64,000 nt of DNA from Sphingobacterium psychroaquaticum (GTDB taxonomy: Bacteria > Bacteroidota > Bacteroidia > Sphingobacteriales > Sphingobacteriaceae). Both the position numbers and the translations under genes were made by a program. Where the stretch lies: assembly GCF_900177625.1 (NCBI RefSeq), contig NZ_FXAU01000001.1:560475-624474 (forward strand), read 5' to 3'. The notes under the pieces are model-generated. The model did no database searches and was not told where the DNA came from. It worked only from the letters and a program-made list of their open reading frames with translations. Of the stretch, positions 28,780-37,981 are shown piece by piece. Within the stretch, counting starts at the first letter, position 1; the number at the start of each line of letters is the position of its first letter.

Positions 28780-28821
28780 GGGCTGCTCATGAGTATTAAA
28801 ACTTTTGAGCAGCCCTTTTTG
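28780..28821 (+). terminator. Rho-independent terminator of locus C
   Basis: Perfect ten-base stem GGGCTGCTCA (28780-28789) / TGAGCAGCCC (28806-28815), 16-base loop, followed by TTTTTG. It closes the susC-susD unit and isolates it from the lipoprotein gene at 29023. Confidence 0.92.
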
Positions 28822-28956
28822 TGCATTTCGGTTTTTATTTTTACTTTAGTTCCATATTACGACTAATCAAGATAGAAAACCTGTTTAAAGACATTATTTT
28901 TTAAAGACTTATGTAAACTTAACAATTACATAATCTAAGGGTTCAATTGAAATTAT

Positions 28957-28964
28957 TAGTTTTG
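28957..28964 (+). promoter_or_regulatory. Candidate -7 promoter element TAGTTTTG for the lipoprotein at 29023
   Basis: Exact match to the Bacteroidota -7 consensus TAnnTTTG, located downstream of the locus C terminator and 58 bases before the start codon. No TTTG stands at the expected -33 place, so the call is tentative. Confidence 0.45.
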
Positions 28965-29022
28965 TGCTTTATCTAATTTTTGTTGCTGGGTCGGTCCACT
29001 CGCCTTAAAAATTAGCTAAAAA

Positions 29023-30045
29023 ATGAAATCAAATATTTTAATAACCAAAACCTGGAGATCATGGTGTGGTCTTCCTTATCAGGTGTGGGGTGTCCTTTTG
29101 GTAAGCACATTCATATCCTGTGAGAAAAGCAAAGAAGATACCGGTCGGGTAACTGAAATGATCGTGAGCGAAGATGCTGAACAAGCACACATTATTTCAG
29201 CACATGAATTTACCGTTGAAGGGGGGAAGGATACGCTCTATGTATTTGGAGATCAGACGCTGGATGTGAACTTTGAAACGAGTGATCCTAATACATGGGT
29301 TAAAGTGGATAAGATGGAACCGGTGGGAGGGAAAGGTGGCGTACGTTTAATCCTAGAGGTAAGTCCGATGCAAACCCAATTCAAGAAACGTACAGGCGTG
29401 CTAAATATTAAAGGTGCAGAAGCATATTCTGGGAAGTTTATACGACTTTCACAAGGTTATGATACACGTATTGCTGAGGAGTTTGCCTGGTTGCGTTATG
29501 GGAATGGAAATCCACTAGATGAGGGGCGGGGAACGTTAATTGGTCAGTGGACCAATGCGCAAAAGGAATATGGATGGACAAATCCAGGGACCGCTGCGAC
29601 ATCGAAGACCTACGGGATGAATGGCTTTGTGCAACTTGGCTCGGCAGATTTTGGTGGAACATTGCTTTCTGCTGTGGTGCCTGGTATAGAGAAGGATAGT
29701 TTGTTGCTATTGACCTTTAATGCTGTAGCCTATACCGCTAGGAATGGTGAACAAGATGGGAATAAACTGACCATAAAACTAAAGGGCGCAGAATTTGCTG
29801 ATGGACAGACGAGCAAGATGGTCGAATTAAAGTATTACGATCATCAATCTGCTTTGATCTTAACTAAAATGTGGGAAGAGACACAAGCTATTTTTGCACT
29901 GAAGAAGCCCGTGCGTAACCCAACTGCCTCGACAATCCAGTTGGAATTTATTGCTGGAGATGGGCAAGAGATGGCCAAAAACCGATTATTTGTAGATAAT
30001 ATTAACCTATATACCACTGCGCAGTTTCAGGCGATCAAAAAATAG
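29023..30045 (+). CDS. BACON-like lipoprotein heading locus D
   Basis: The protein has 340 residues. A long N-terminus ends in a lipoprotein signal (VLLVSTFISC, cysteine 33) followed by EKSKEDTG. Residues 55-145 resemble a BACON domain (HEFTVEGGKDTLYVFG, NTWVKVDKME, RTGVLNIKGAEAYSGKFIRLSQG), which usually binds glycans or mucin-like targets. Residues 150-340 form a jelly-roll-like domain (GFVQLGSADFGGTLLSAVVPG, DSLLLLTFNAVAY, IQLEFIAGDG, NRLFVDNINLYT), similar in style to carbohydrate-binding modules. The gene follows a terminator and precedes the sigma gene by 104 bases. Two larger proteins of locus D also start with BACON-like domains, so a common substrate is inferred. The exact role is unknown. 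Confidence 0.6.
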   Translation: MKSNILITKTWRSWCGLPYQVWGVLLVSTFISCEKSKEDTGRVTEMIVSEDAEQAHIISAHEFTVEGGKDTLYVFGDQTLDVNFETSDPNTWVKVDKMEPVGGKGGVRLILEVSPMQTQFKKRTGVLNIKGAEAYSGKFIRLSQGYDTRIAEEFAWLRYGNGNPLDEGRGTLIGQWTNAQKEYGWTNPGTAATSKTYGMNGFVQLGSADFGGTLLSAVVPGIEKDSLLLLTFNAVAYTARNGEQDGNKLTIKLKGAEFADGQTSKMVELKYYDHQSALILTKMWEETQAIFALKKPVRNPTASTIQLEFIAGDGQEMAKNRLFVDNINLYTTAQFQAIKK

Positions 30046-30149
30046 CCGAATGTGTGGGGTAAAGAGAAACAATTCGTTAACCTTAAGCTAACCTATACAT
30101 TATCTAAATTTTAGTTCTTTGTATAGCCAAGCCATGGACGCTGTATTGC

Positions 30150-30719
30150 ATGATGAAATTAATGAAGGAAGTTTTCGTTGGAGATGAGTTTGATCGATTT
30201 ATCGAGGGGGATGCTGTGGCGTTTCGAAAAGCTTTTGATTTTTATTTTCCCATTATCCTCCGCTATGCAATGAGTAAATGCGGGGATCGGGAGGATGCGG
30301 AGGATATTGCCCAAGAGGCCTTTACGCTATTATTTTTACATCGTGAAAAGATCTTTTCCGCTGTTGATATATATCCTTACTTATTTGTCATCGCGAAGCG
30401 ACTTTGTCTGATTTACTTTCGGAAAAAAATTAGTGGAACCGAGGCTCTTCCCGTGGATGCAGGGGAAGAGCTTTCGATTTCCTTTGATATGGAGACACAG
30501 CTCAATTATGCTGAATTGTCACAAGTTTTAAACAAAATTATTCTGAGCTTACCCACACAGCAACAAGAAGTATATAGGCTTAGTCGCCTAGAGGACTTGC
30601 CGCATCAAGAGATCGCAGAATACATGGGAATCTCAAAAAATACGGTTAAAAATCATCTGTTAGTAGCAACTAAAACCGTACGTCTTAAATTGCAAAAGAT
30701 GTATTTTTTCTTGTTTTAG
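30150..30719 (+). CDS. ECF sigma factor (locus D)
   Basis: The protein has 189 residues. Region 2 lies at about 20-85 (DFYFPIILRYAMSKCGDREDAEDIAQEAFTLLF) and region 4 at about 130-180 (LPTQQQEVYRLSRLEDLPHQEIAEYMGISKNTVKNHL). It is of the sigma/FecR group and should direct RNA polymerase to the susC promoter of locus D. The fecR gene starts 87 bases later. The first of two ATG codons (30150) is used here; M4 at 30159 is also possible. Confidence 0.94.
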   Translation: MMKLMKEVFVGDEFDRFIEGDAVAFRKAFDFYFPIILRYAMSKCGDREDAEDIAQEAFTLLFLHREKIFSAVDIYPYLFVIAKRLCLIYFRKKISGTEALPVDAGEELSISFDMETQLNYAELSQVLNKIILSLPTQQQEVYRLSRLEDLPHQEIAEYMGISKNTVKNHLLVATKTVRLKLQKMYFFLF

Positions 30720-30806
30720 CGCGCACCCTTTCCTCTTTTATTTTTTTTTAATTGAACTAGTACATTTTCTGTTTTAATGCATTTATAGTATTAAATATTA
30801 CAGAGA

Positions 30807-32015
30807 TTGGATAAAGAACAGCTACATCAATTATTATTACGCTATCACAGAGGCCATCTACGACCTGAGGAATTGGATATCCTGAAAAAATTTTTGGGAA
30901 CGAAGGGCGGGCAGCAAATGTTGTATGATAGCTGGGATGAAGAATTTGAAGCCTGGACAGGTGATAAAGATCTGGAAAGGAATCAAGATGCACTTTTTGA
31001 ACGTGTGTTAGCCGATAAACGCATAGTGTCTATCTTGGCGCAGCATAAGGGCAAAAAGAAAGGAATGATCCTCCCATGGAGACGACTCGTTGCCGCCGCT
31101 TGTCTGTTGCTTCTTTCAGGCTTGGCCGCCTTTTGGTTTTATAGGCAAATACCAACGACAGATGCGGCCAAGGATTTAGCCAATCAGCAACATATTATTC
31201 AACCGGGAAGCAATAAGGCCCGCATCCTGTTTGAGGACGGTAGTTTTGTGGAACTCGAAAAGATTAAACAGGACACGTTTTTACAAGATCAAGGTTTACG
31301 AATCTATAAACAAGCCGATGGCAGCATTGCTTACGCCTACACCGCGACAAAAGAAACACAGAAACCGGTGTACAATACGATTGTAACGCCAAAAGGTGGC
31401 GAGTATAGTTTGGTGCTTCCTGATGGTTCTAAAGTGTGGTTAAATGCGGCCTCTAAGTTACGATATCCACTTTCTTTTGGGGCAGATAGCCGTACAGTAG
31501 AACTCGAGGGCGAAGCTTATTTTGAGGTCGAAAAAGTAAAAAATCAGGATACATCAATTCCGTTTTACGTGCAAACAAAAGATCAAAAATTGCAGGTGCT
31601 CGGAACCAAATTCAATATCAATAGCTACAACAATAAGATAAAAACCACCTTGATCGAAGGAGCTGTCGCGTTGCACTACGCGCATCAGGCGAAACCGAAA
31701 CATCTTAAGCCATCGCAGCAGTCCGATTATTCCGTGAACGAAAAAGATGTCCAAATTAAGGATGTCGATCCTTCATACAGTATTGCATGGAAATCTGGAA
31801 ATTTTGCTTTTGATGATGCCTCTATTGAGCAGGTTATGGAAGAGGTGGCTCGGTGGTACGATATTGATATATCCTATCAAGGAGATATGTCCAAAATACG
31901 CTATAGCGGGACGATATCACGATTTGAAAAATTTGAACAACTGTTACAATTAATAGAGTGGACCGACCTAGTAACATTTAAAGTGGACGGAAGGAGGGTC
32001 ACTGTTATGAAATAA
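30807..32015 (+). CDS. FecR-type anti-sigma factor (locus D), TTG start
   Basis: The protein has 402 residues: a cytoplasmic part with DKEQLHQLLLRYHRGHLRPEEL (1-92), a membrane helix at about 93-112, a FecR domain (YSLVLPDGSKVWLNAASKLRYP, ELEGEAYFEVEK, KFNINSYNNK) and a DUF4974 end (FDDASIEQVMEEVARWYDIDIS). The only upstream-reaching start is TTG at 30807, since a stop codon lies in frame at 30792-30794 and no ATG precedes the conserved N-terminal helix; the next methionine would remove the sigma-binding region. The TTG may lower FecR output relative to sigma. The gene is followed by a 115-base leader with a hairpin before susC. Confidence 0.92.
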   Translation: MDKEQLHQLLLRYHRGHLRPEELDILKKFLGTKGGQQMLYDSWDEEFEAWTGDKDLERNQDALFERVLADKRIVSILAQHKGKKKGMILPWRRLVAAACLLLLSGLAAFWFYRQIPTTDAAKDLANQQHIIQPGSNKARILFEDGSFVELEKIKQDTFLQDQGLRIYKQADGSIAYAYTATKETQKPVYNTIVTPKGGEYSLVLPDGSKVWLNAASKLRYPLSFGADSRTVELEGEAYFEVEKVKNQDTSIPFYVQTKDQKLQVLGTKFNINSYNNKIKTTLIEGAVALHYAHQAKPKHLKPSQQSDYSVNEKDVQIKDVDPSYSIAWKSGNFAFDDASIEQVMEEVARWYDIDISYQGDMSKIRYSGTISRFEKFEQLLQLIEWTDLVTFKVDGRRVTVMK

Positions 32016-32042
32016 AGACTGCGGTCTTTGGCGATAAAAAAA

Positions 32043-32074
32043 GCAGGAACGTTGGAGCCGTCCCTGCCAGTTTT
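32043..32074 (+). terminator. Hairpin between fecR and susC of locus D
   Basis: Stem GCAGGAACG (32043-32051) / CGTCCCTGC (32059-32067) with one A-C mismatch, seven-base loop, followed by CAGTTTTG. It sits 57 bases before the susC start. It may partly end the sigma-fecR transcript, with susC served by its own sigma-dependent promoter. Confidence 0.5.
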
Positions 32075-32130
32075 GTCCGAAGACATCTTAGATTGAAACG
32101 TATCAAATTATTAATCTCAACCTATTACAA

Positions 32131-35100
32131 ATGTATGAAAAAAAACGGTTAGGGATAGGCTATCCCCATGACCTACCTATATTGAAAATTCCATTGTATA
32201 TGAAATTGACATGGATGTTATTGCTTGTTGTTATTATGCATGCAAGCGCTACTTCTTTCGGGCAGCGGATTACCATTACGGGAAAGAAAGTAGACTTATC
32301 CCGGTTATTAAAAGAGTTTGAGCGGAAGAGCGGGTATACCGTATTCTATGCACAGGGCTTGTTGCCTCGTCAAGCAACGGTAGACGCTCATTATGTGCAA
32401 GCCGATGCATTACATGTTTTACGTGACGTACTAACTCCGTTTGAACTGGATTTTAAGCGAAAAGACCGAAGTCTGGTACTAATTCGAAAAATCAAGGTTG
32501 CACAACTGAATCCTATTACCACCGATTGGTTAACCCCTGTGGTACAGCAACAGCCTATTACTGGCGTTGTTAAAGGTGCCGGGGGAGTTGCCCTCTCCAA
32601 TGTAACCGTAAAGATTAAAAATAGTGATTTACAAACACGCACTGATGATCAAGGGCAGTTCAGTTTGCAGGTGAATCAGTTTCCCGCAATCCTAGAAATT
32701 TCTTTTCTGGGGTATGATAGAAAAGAAATTATTGTACAAAAAGGAGGGCCAATTGATATTGTATTAACCGAGAAGGTAACAGACGTTGATGAAGTCGTTG
32801 TTATTGGCTACGGGGAAGTGAAGAAGAAGGATTTAACCGGTTCTGTTGTGAACGTAAAAATGTCTGACATACGGGATGCTCCGGTGTTATCAGCCGATTT
32901 GGCGCTTCAGGGACGTGTTCCGGGCGCTGATATTATGGCTTCGTCTGGAGAACCAGGGGCGGCGACCTCAATTCGTATCCGGGGAACACGTTCTATTACA
33001 GCCACGAATGAACCTTTGATTGTTGTGGATGGTGTTTTGGATGGGGTTACAAACCTTGCGGATATCAATATTGCGGATATCGAATCTATCTCTGTACTTA
33101 AAGACGCTTCTGCTACGGCTATTTATGGGTCGCGAGGAAGTAATGGGGTCATTATTGTTACGACGAAACAAGGTAAAGCCGGTAAGGACAATATCACCTG
33201 GCGAAGCACATTTGGATTATCCCAACTACCCCGCAAGCTTGATATCATGAATGCTTCTCAATTTGCCCAATATAGAAACGACTTCGCTTTATTTACGACT
33301 TCTGATCCCTACGGTAATATCACCGAGAATTCACCGATGTCGGACTATCCATTTCCAGATCCGAGTGCGCTCGGTAAAGGGACCGATTGGGTCGATGAGA
33401 TAACGCGGATTGCACCCTACCATACACATAACCTATCCCTTTCGGGCGGTAGTAGTCGCAGCACGTATTACGCCTCTGTTGCTTATGATAATACCCAAGG
33501 GATTATCCAAGAAAGTGGGCTGGGACGCTTTACGGGGCGCCTGAATCTCGATTATAAATTGTTTCCCTGGATGAAAGTGGGAATAAAGACGAATTATACC
33601 AAGCGGGATGAAGATCAGAATTTGGTAGCTATTGGTGGAACAACTTGGTGGAGTGGTGCAATTTACCTCAACCCTCTAATTAAGGTGTATGATAATTTTA
33701 ATGATCTGTGGTATTCGGGGCAAAAGTTCAACTCTCCTCGATCTATTTTGGACCTGGACGTGATACGCAATGTGAAACGAGATGGTATTACGAACACCGG
33801 ATACATTGAAGTAGAACCGATCAAAAATCTAAAGGTAAATTCACAGTTGACCTACTATTATTATGGACAGCATACCTATCGTTACGATCCTGGTAATATG
33901 CCTGCTAAAGCCGAAAACGAAGGGGGGACAGCCTACCGGGGTGAATTTACCGAAGAGAACCTGATGAGCCAAACGACAGTCAATTATCAAAAGAAATGGG
34001 ACGATATCCATTCCTTGGATTTTACAGCGGGGTTTATTGGACAGAAGGTGTCGAGCAACAATTTTACCCTGCAGGGAGAAGGGTACCAATCGGATGCAAT
34101 CTTATGGAACAATATGAATGCCATTCCGGATAAAGAAAATTATGTTGCTGGGACAGGAAATGAGAGTAAAACCTCCATGTCTTATTTAGCACGTGCCAAC
34201 TATAACTATAAAAGCAAATATTATTTGACGGTAACGGGGCGTCGCGATGGTGCTTCTAACTTTGCACCTAACAAAAAGTGGGCATTCTTCCCATCAGCGG
34301 CGTTGAAATGGACGGTTAGCAACGAGGAATTTTTAAAGGATGTTACCTGGTTAAGTGACTTTTCTATCCGTGCGAGTGGTGGGCGAACAGGAAATGATGG
34401 GATTTCGTCCTATCGTTCGTTGGCAGCGCTTTCCTCCTCGACTAACGGATACCTGTTTAATGGCTCACAGCCTGTCGCTTTTTACCCATCACGCTTAGCG
34501 TCCGAAGAACTGTCTTGGGAGAAGACTGATATGTATAACATAGCAACAGATATCTCCCTGTTTAAAGGTCGGGTAAATATGACACTTGAAGCCTACCTTT
34601 CTTATACGAAAGATCTGCTCTTAGATGTACAGACGCCTACACAGACAGGATACACAACGCGTTTTGCCAATGTGGGCAAGACTTCTAATAGAGGTGTTGA
34701 GTTTAGTGTGGAGACACGTAATATTGAAAAAACTGATTTCTCTTGGTCAACAACCTTCTCGGTGTCGCACAATAAACAACGTGTAGACGATATTGGGCAT
34801 TATGATTATGTCAACGTATATGGTGCGGCTGGAAATAACAGCTATATGATGTACGGTTATGTAAAAGATTATCCATTGAATGCCTTATGGGGATTTCAAT
34901 ATGCAGGTACCTGGAAGTCACAAGAAGAAATCAATCGTAATAAAGTAACAAAAGCTTATGTTTCTGCTTCTAATCAGCAGTATAGGCTTGGGTCGGCGCG
35001 GTATATCGATTCGAACCACGATGGTGTGTTTAATGAAAAAGATCTAATCTATCTGGGCAATGCCGATCCGTTAATTTATGGTGGACTTCAAAACAATTTT

Positions 35101-35559
35101 AGATACAAAAAGCTGAGCCTGGGGGTATTTTTAAACTATTCATTGGGCGGGAAAATTTACAATATATCAGAACAATGGATGGGGAACGGTGGAAACTTCA
35201 CCAACCAGTATACGTATATGTTGGATAACTGGCATCCGATTCGCAACCCGAATTCTGATATTCCTCGTGCTGGGTCGACTGATAATATTGCCTCCAACCG
35301 GATGGTATACGATGCGAGCTATCTGCGTCTTAAAAGTGTCTCCATAGGTTACACATTTGATATGTCTAAAATAACAAAGAGTAAGCTGAAAGACATTCAG
35401 TTGGGGCTTGCCGGGGAAAATCTTTTTGTCTGGAAGAAGTACAATGGGTTTGATCCTGACGTGTCTTCGCAAAGTAGCACCTCCACGTTGAGACGTGTGG
35501 ATATTGGTGCTTATCCAAAGCCAAGAACCATTGTGGGAAGTATTCAAATAAGGTATTAA
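32131..35559 (+). CDS. SusC/RagA-type transporter with STN signalling domain (locus D)
   Basis: The protein has 1142 residues. A cytoplasmic-type leader of about 23 residues precedes the signal sequence (MKLTWMLLLVVIMHASATSFGQ, 24-45), a common arrangement in STN-type SusC proteins; M24 is the alternative start. STN domain about 46-121, carboxypeptidase-regulatory-like domain 142-214, TonB-box-like DEVVVIGYG 220-228, then plug (EPLIVVDGVLDG, LKDASATAIYGSRGSNGVIIVTT) and barrel. The C-terminus ends in VGSIQIRY. The STN domain predicts signalling to the FecR encoded just upstream. SusD begins 17 bases later, followed by the EEP hydrolase and DUF5689 genes that define the locus. Confidence 0.95.
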   Translation: MYEKKRLGIGYPHDLPILKIPLYMKLTWMLLLVVIMHASATSFGQRITITGKKVDLSRLLKEFERKSGYTVFYAQGLLPRQATVDAHYVQADALHVLRDVLTPFELDFKRKDRSLVLIRKIKVAQLNPITTDWLTPVVQQQPITGVVKGAGGVALSNVTVKIKNSDLQTRTDDQGQFSLQVNQFPAILEISFLGYDRKEIIVQKGGPIDIVLTEKVTDVDEVVVIGYGEVKKKDLTGSVVNVKMSDIRDAPVLSADLALQGRVPGADIMASSGEPGAATSIRIRGTRSITATNEPLIVVDGVLDGVTNLADINIADIESISVLKDASATAIYGSRGSNGVIIVTTKQGKAGKDNITWRSTFGLSQLPRKLDIMNASQFAQYRNDFALFTTSDPYGNITENSPMSDYPFPDPSALGKGTDWVDEITRIAPYHTHNLSLSGGSSRSTYYASVAYDNTQGIIQESGLGRFTGRLNLDYKLFPWMKVGIKTNYTKRDEDQNLVAIGGTTWWSGAIYLNPLIKVYDNFNDLWYSGQKFNSPRSILDLDVIRNVKRDGITNTGYIEVEPIKNLKVNSQLTYYYYGQHTYRYDPGNMPAKAENEGGTAYRGEFTEENLMSQTTVNYQKKWDDIHSLDFTAGFIGQKVSSNNFTLQGEGYQSDAILWNNMNAIPDKENYVAGTGNESKTSMSYLARANYNYKSKYYLTVTGRRDGASNFAPNKKWAFFPSAALKWTVSNEEFLKDVTWLSDFSIRASGGRTGNDGISSYRSLAALSSSTNGYLFNGSQPVAFYPSRLASEELSWEKTDMYNIATDISLFKGRVNMTLEAYLSYTKDLLLDVQTPTQTGYTTRFANVGKTSNRGVEFSVETRNIEKTDFSWSTTFSVSHNKQRVDDIGHYDYVNVYGAAGNNSYMMYGYVKDYPLNALWGFQYAGTWKSQEEINRNKVTKAYVSASNQQYRLGSARYIDSNHDGVFNEKDLIYLGNADPLIYGGLQNNFRYKKLSLGVFLNYSLGGKIYNISEQWMGNGGNFTNQYTYMLDNWHPIRNPNSDIPRAGSTDNIASNRMVYDASYLRLKSVSIGYTFDMSKITKSKLKDIQLGLAGENLFVWKKYNGFDPDVSSQSSTSTLRRVDIGAYPKPRTIVGSIQIRY

Positions 35560-35576
35560 TTCAAAAAAACATATAA

Positions 35577-37055
35577 ATGAAGCGTTTAGTTTTATTTTTT
35601 ATGGCAAGTGTGCTGTGGAGCAGTTGTTCGATTGAGGAACAGCCCACTTCCTTTGTCAATAGTGATAATTATTATCAGACCGAAGCGCAGTGTATTTCAG
35701 GACTGAATTCGACATACATACCATTGCGGAGTATATACAGCTATACCTACCTTATGGCTACTGAAGGTGTTTCAGATTTAATGTATATCGCTTCAGGGAC
35801 TTTGGATGCGCAATTGGATATCTCTCCGGCGCAACCCCGATTTGGTCAAACGATGTGGACCCAAGGTTACCGTGGGGTGATGTATTGTAATTCCATTATT
35901 GAGGGCATCAAACGCTCTCCCTTATCGGAAGAAACAAAAAATAGGCTGTTAGCCGAGGGAATGATCATGCGTGCGTATTACTATTGGTTCTTGACGTCCA
36001 CCTTTGGCGATGTGCCTTTCTATACAGAGGATGTTGTAAATGCACAAGTGTTGGATAAAATCTCAAAGATGGGGCGGATGCCTGCAGTTGATACACGCAA
36101 CTATCTGATTCAGGAACTCTTAACGTATGTACCTTACCTGGCTCAGGTGCGGACGAACGATACGCCGGGAAACCGTAGTGGCGCTGCGATGGGGTGGATG
36201 CTGATTGGTAAGCTGGCACAGTGGAATAAGAAGTGGGATGTCGCCAAAGAGGCTATGGATCAGCTTGTGGGAATTTACGGTGATTTTGGACAGTATCCGC
36301 TGTCTGATATCGCGTTGAAAAACAAAAATATCCTAGAATCAATCTTTGAGATACAATTTACCTACTCCGAAACAGGGTTACAGGTCACGACGAATGCCGC
36401 GGCAATTTGTATGCCTACGCGTAGTACGGGGGCCATCTATGATGGTGTGGAGATTCCAGAGTTAGGAGCTAATTCGACAACATGGTCTCCTCTGCGACCA
36501 AATAACTATTATTTCCAGACCGTTATGCGTCGTGCGACTCCGGATAAACGTTTGGAGATGAATATGCTATGGGCGTATAAAGGGGTGAATTTCAAAAGCA
36601 CAGCAACGCGACCGTGGCTCGGCACGAAGTTTTGGTCCTACAACATGTATAATGTCGCTGACGGTAATAATCAACGGGTATTTAGGTATGCGGATGCGTT
36701 GTTGATGCAAGCGGAAAATTTCATGGAACTCCGCGATCAGGCGTCCTCCGTTCGCTATCTCAATATAGTGCGACAACGCGCTGGCTTGGCAGATTATGTA
36801 TTTAAGAACTGGGACTTGTTGCGCGAGGAAATTCAAAAGGAAAGAGGACGCGAATTGTTGGGCGAATACCAACGCAAATACGATTTGGTACGTTGGGGAA
36901 ATTGGTATCAAATGACATACGACTTTACGGATTATGCCTCCTTAAAGAACAATATGTTGCCTTGTCATGAGTATTACCCTATTCCAGATGTGGAAGTCGT
37001 AAAATCAGGTTATAGTTTGGATAATAAAGCATATGAATATTATGGAAAAGGTTAA
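35577..37055 (+). CDS. SusD/RagB-type surface lipoprotein (locus D)
   Basis: The protein has 492 residues. Lipoprotein signal with cysteine 17 (VLWSSCSIEEQPTSF). SusD features: QGYRGVMYCNSIIEGIKRSPL, LLAEGMIMRAYYYWFLTSTFGDVPF, AMGWMLIGKLAQWNKKWDVAKEAMDQL, and the C-terminal IQKERGRELLGEYQRKYDLVRWG with YYPIPDVEVVKS. The first EEP gene starts 23 bases before its end in another frame, so the two are translationally linked, which ties the hydrolase closely to the import complex. Confidence 0.95.
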   Translation: MKRLVLFFMASVLWSSCSIEEQPTSFVNSDNYYQTEAQCISGLNSTYIPLRSIYSYTYLMATEGVSDLMYIASGTLDAQLDISPAQPRFGQTMWTQGYRGVMYCNSIIEGIKRSPLSEETKNRLLAEGMIMRAYYYWFLTSTFGDVPFYTEDVVNAQVLDKISKMGRMPAVDTRNYLIQELLTYVPYLAQVRTNDTPGNRSGAAMGWMLIGKLAQWNKKWDVAKEAMDQLVGIYGDFGQYPLSDIALKNKNILESIFEIQFTYSETGLQVTTNAAAICMPTRSTGAIYDGVEIPELGANSTTWSPLRPNNYYFQTVMRRATPDKRLEMNMLWAYKGVNFKSTATRPWLGTKFWSYNMYNVADGNNQRVFRYADALLMQAENFMELRDQASSVRYLNIVRQRAGLADYVFKNWDLLREEIQKERGRELLGEYQRKYDLVRWGNWYQMTYDFTDYASLKNNMLPCHEYYPIPDVEVVKSGYSLDNKAYEYYGKG

Positions 37056-37956
37056 GCACTTATATAAAACGGGTTCTTGGAGAACCTGGACATTATTGGC
37101 ATGTTTTAGCCTTGTTTTATGGACGGCCTGCAGCAAAAAAGATGTTGAGCTTCCAGATGATGGCGGAGAAAAGGAGCCTGAAGAGTTGACTTTGCCCGAT
37201 ACCCTAAAGATTATGAGCTACAATATTTTGGAAGGGATGAAGAACGATAAGGCTAATAATTACAATAAGTTCGTGGAATGGGTTCGATCTTATAATCCGG
37301 ACGTGCTAGCGTTACAGGAAGTCAATGGTTTTAATCAAAAAGCATTGGAGAAACTGGCATTACGTTATGGTCATAAATATGTGATTACTAATTTGAAATC
37401 TACAGACAACTATCCCGTGGCTTTAACCTCAAAGTACCCTATTGATGCACGTCGCCGGGTGACCTTACATGTGTCTCATGGTGCTATTTTTGCGCGTTTA
37501 AAGGATACGGATTTAAATATTGTCGTTACTCATTTTTGGCCACAGGCCTATTGGTATAAGGTGGGGGATAATCTAGGTAATGATTATCGTTTACAAGAAG
37601 CAAATGTAATTCTGGATAGTACAATACGTAAGTTTCCGAATGAACAGGACTGGGTGTTTATGGGGGATTTCAATTCGATCTCGCGCAAAGATTATGATCC
37701 CACGGTAACGGGAAACAGCTACGCAGCACTGGATGAAATAGAAAAGGCCGGTTATATGGACGCAATTCATCATTTACATGGCTATAAATCAAATGGTACC
37801 GCTGTTTATGATTTTCAGTACCCCGGAAGACGGATCGACTTTATATTCGGAACTCCATCTGTTTTGAAACGGGTGACCAAAGCGATGCCGATCTATGATG
37901 ACTTTACAAAGGTGTATTCGGATCATCCACCGATGCTGTTTCATTTGATTCTCTAA
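37033..37956 (+). CDS. EEP-family hydrolase lipoprotein, complete DNase I-like active site (locus D)
   Basis: The protein has 307 residues. Lipoprotein signal VLWTAC with cysteine 33, then an acidic linker. The endonuclease/exonuclease/phosphatase domain covers about 57-307. All expected catalytic residues are visible: N64 in MSYNIL, E96 in LALQEVN, H167 in VVTHFWP, D212 and N214 in MGDFNS, D269 in RRIDFIFG and D297-H298 in SDHPP. Such enzymes cut phosphodiester or phosphomonoester bonds with Mg2+ (DNA, RNA, sphingomyelin, inositol phosphates). Surface or periplasmic lipoprotein location next to SusC/SusD suggests it processes a phosphate-linked substrate for import. It overlaps susD by 23 bases. 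ATG at 37042 is another possible start. Substrate is not decidable from sequence. Confidence 0.87.
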   Translation: MNIMEKVKHLYKTGSWRTWTLLACFSLVLWTACSKKDVELPDDGGEKEPEELTLPDTLKIMSYNILEGMKNDKANNYNKFVEWVRSYNPDVLALQEVNGFNQKALEKLALRYGHKYVITNLKSTDNYPVALTSKYPIDARRRVTLHVSHGAIFARLKDTDLNIVVTHFWPQAYWYKVGDNLGNDYRLQEANVILDSTIRKFPNEQDWVFMGDFNSISRKDYDPTVTGNSYAALDEIEKAGYMDAIHHLHGYKSNGTAVYDFQYPGRRIDFIFGTPSVLKRVTKAMPIYDDFTKVYSDHPPMLFHLIL

Positions 37957-37981
37957 TTATTACTCGTTACGTATTTAACAA

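Noticed and set aside
23563..30092. The 11-base word CTTAAGCTAAC upstream of both the locus C susC (23563) and the locus D sigma gene (30082)
   Set aside because: In several kilobases of AT-rich intergenic DNA a shared 11-mer is expected by chance, and its distance to the start codons differs.
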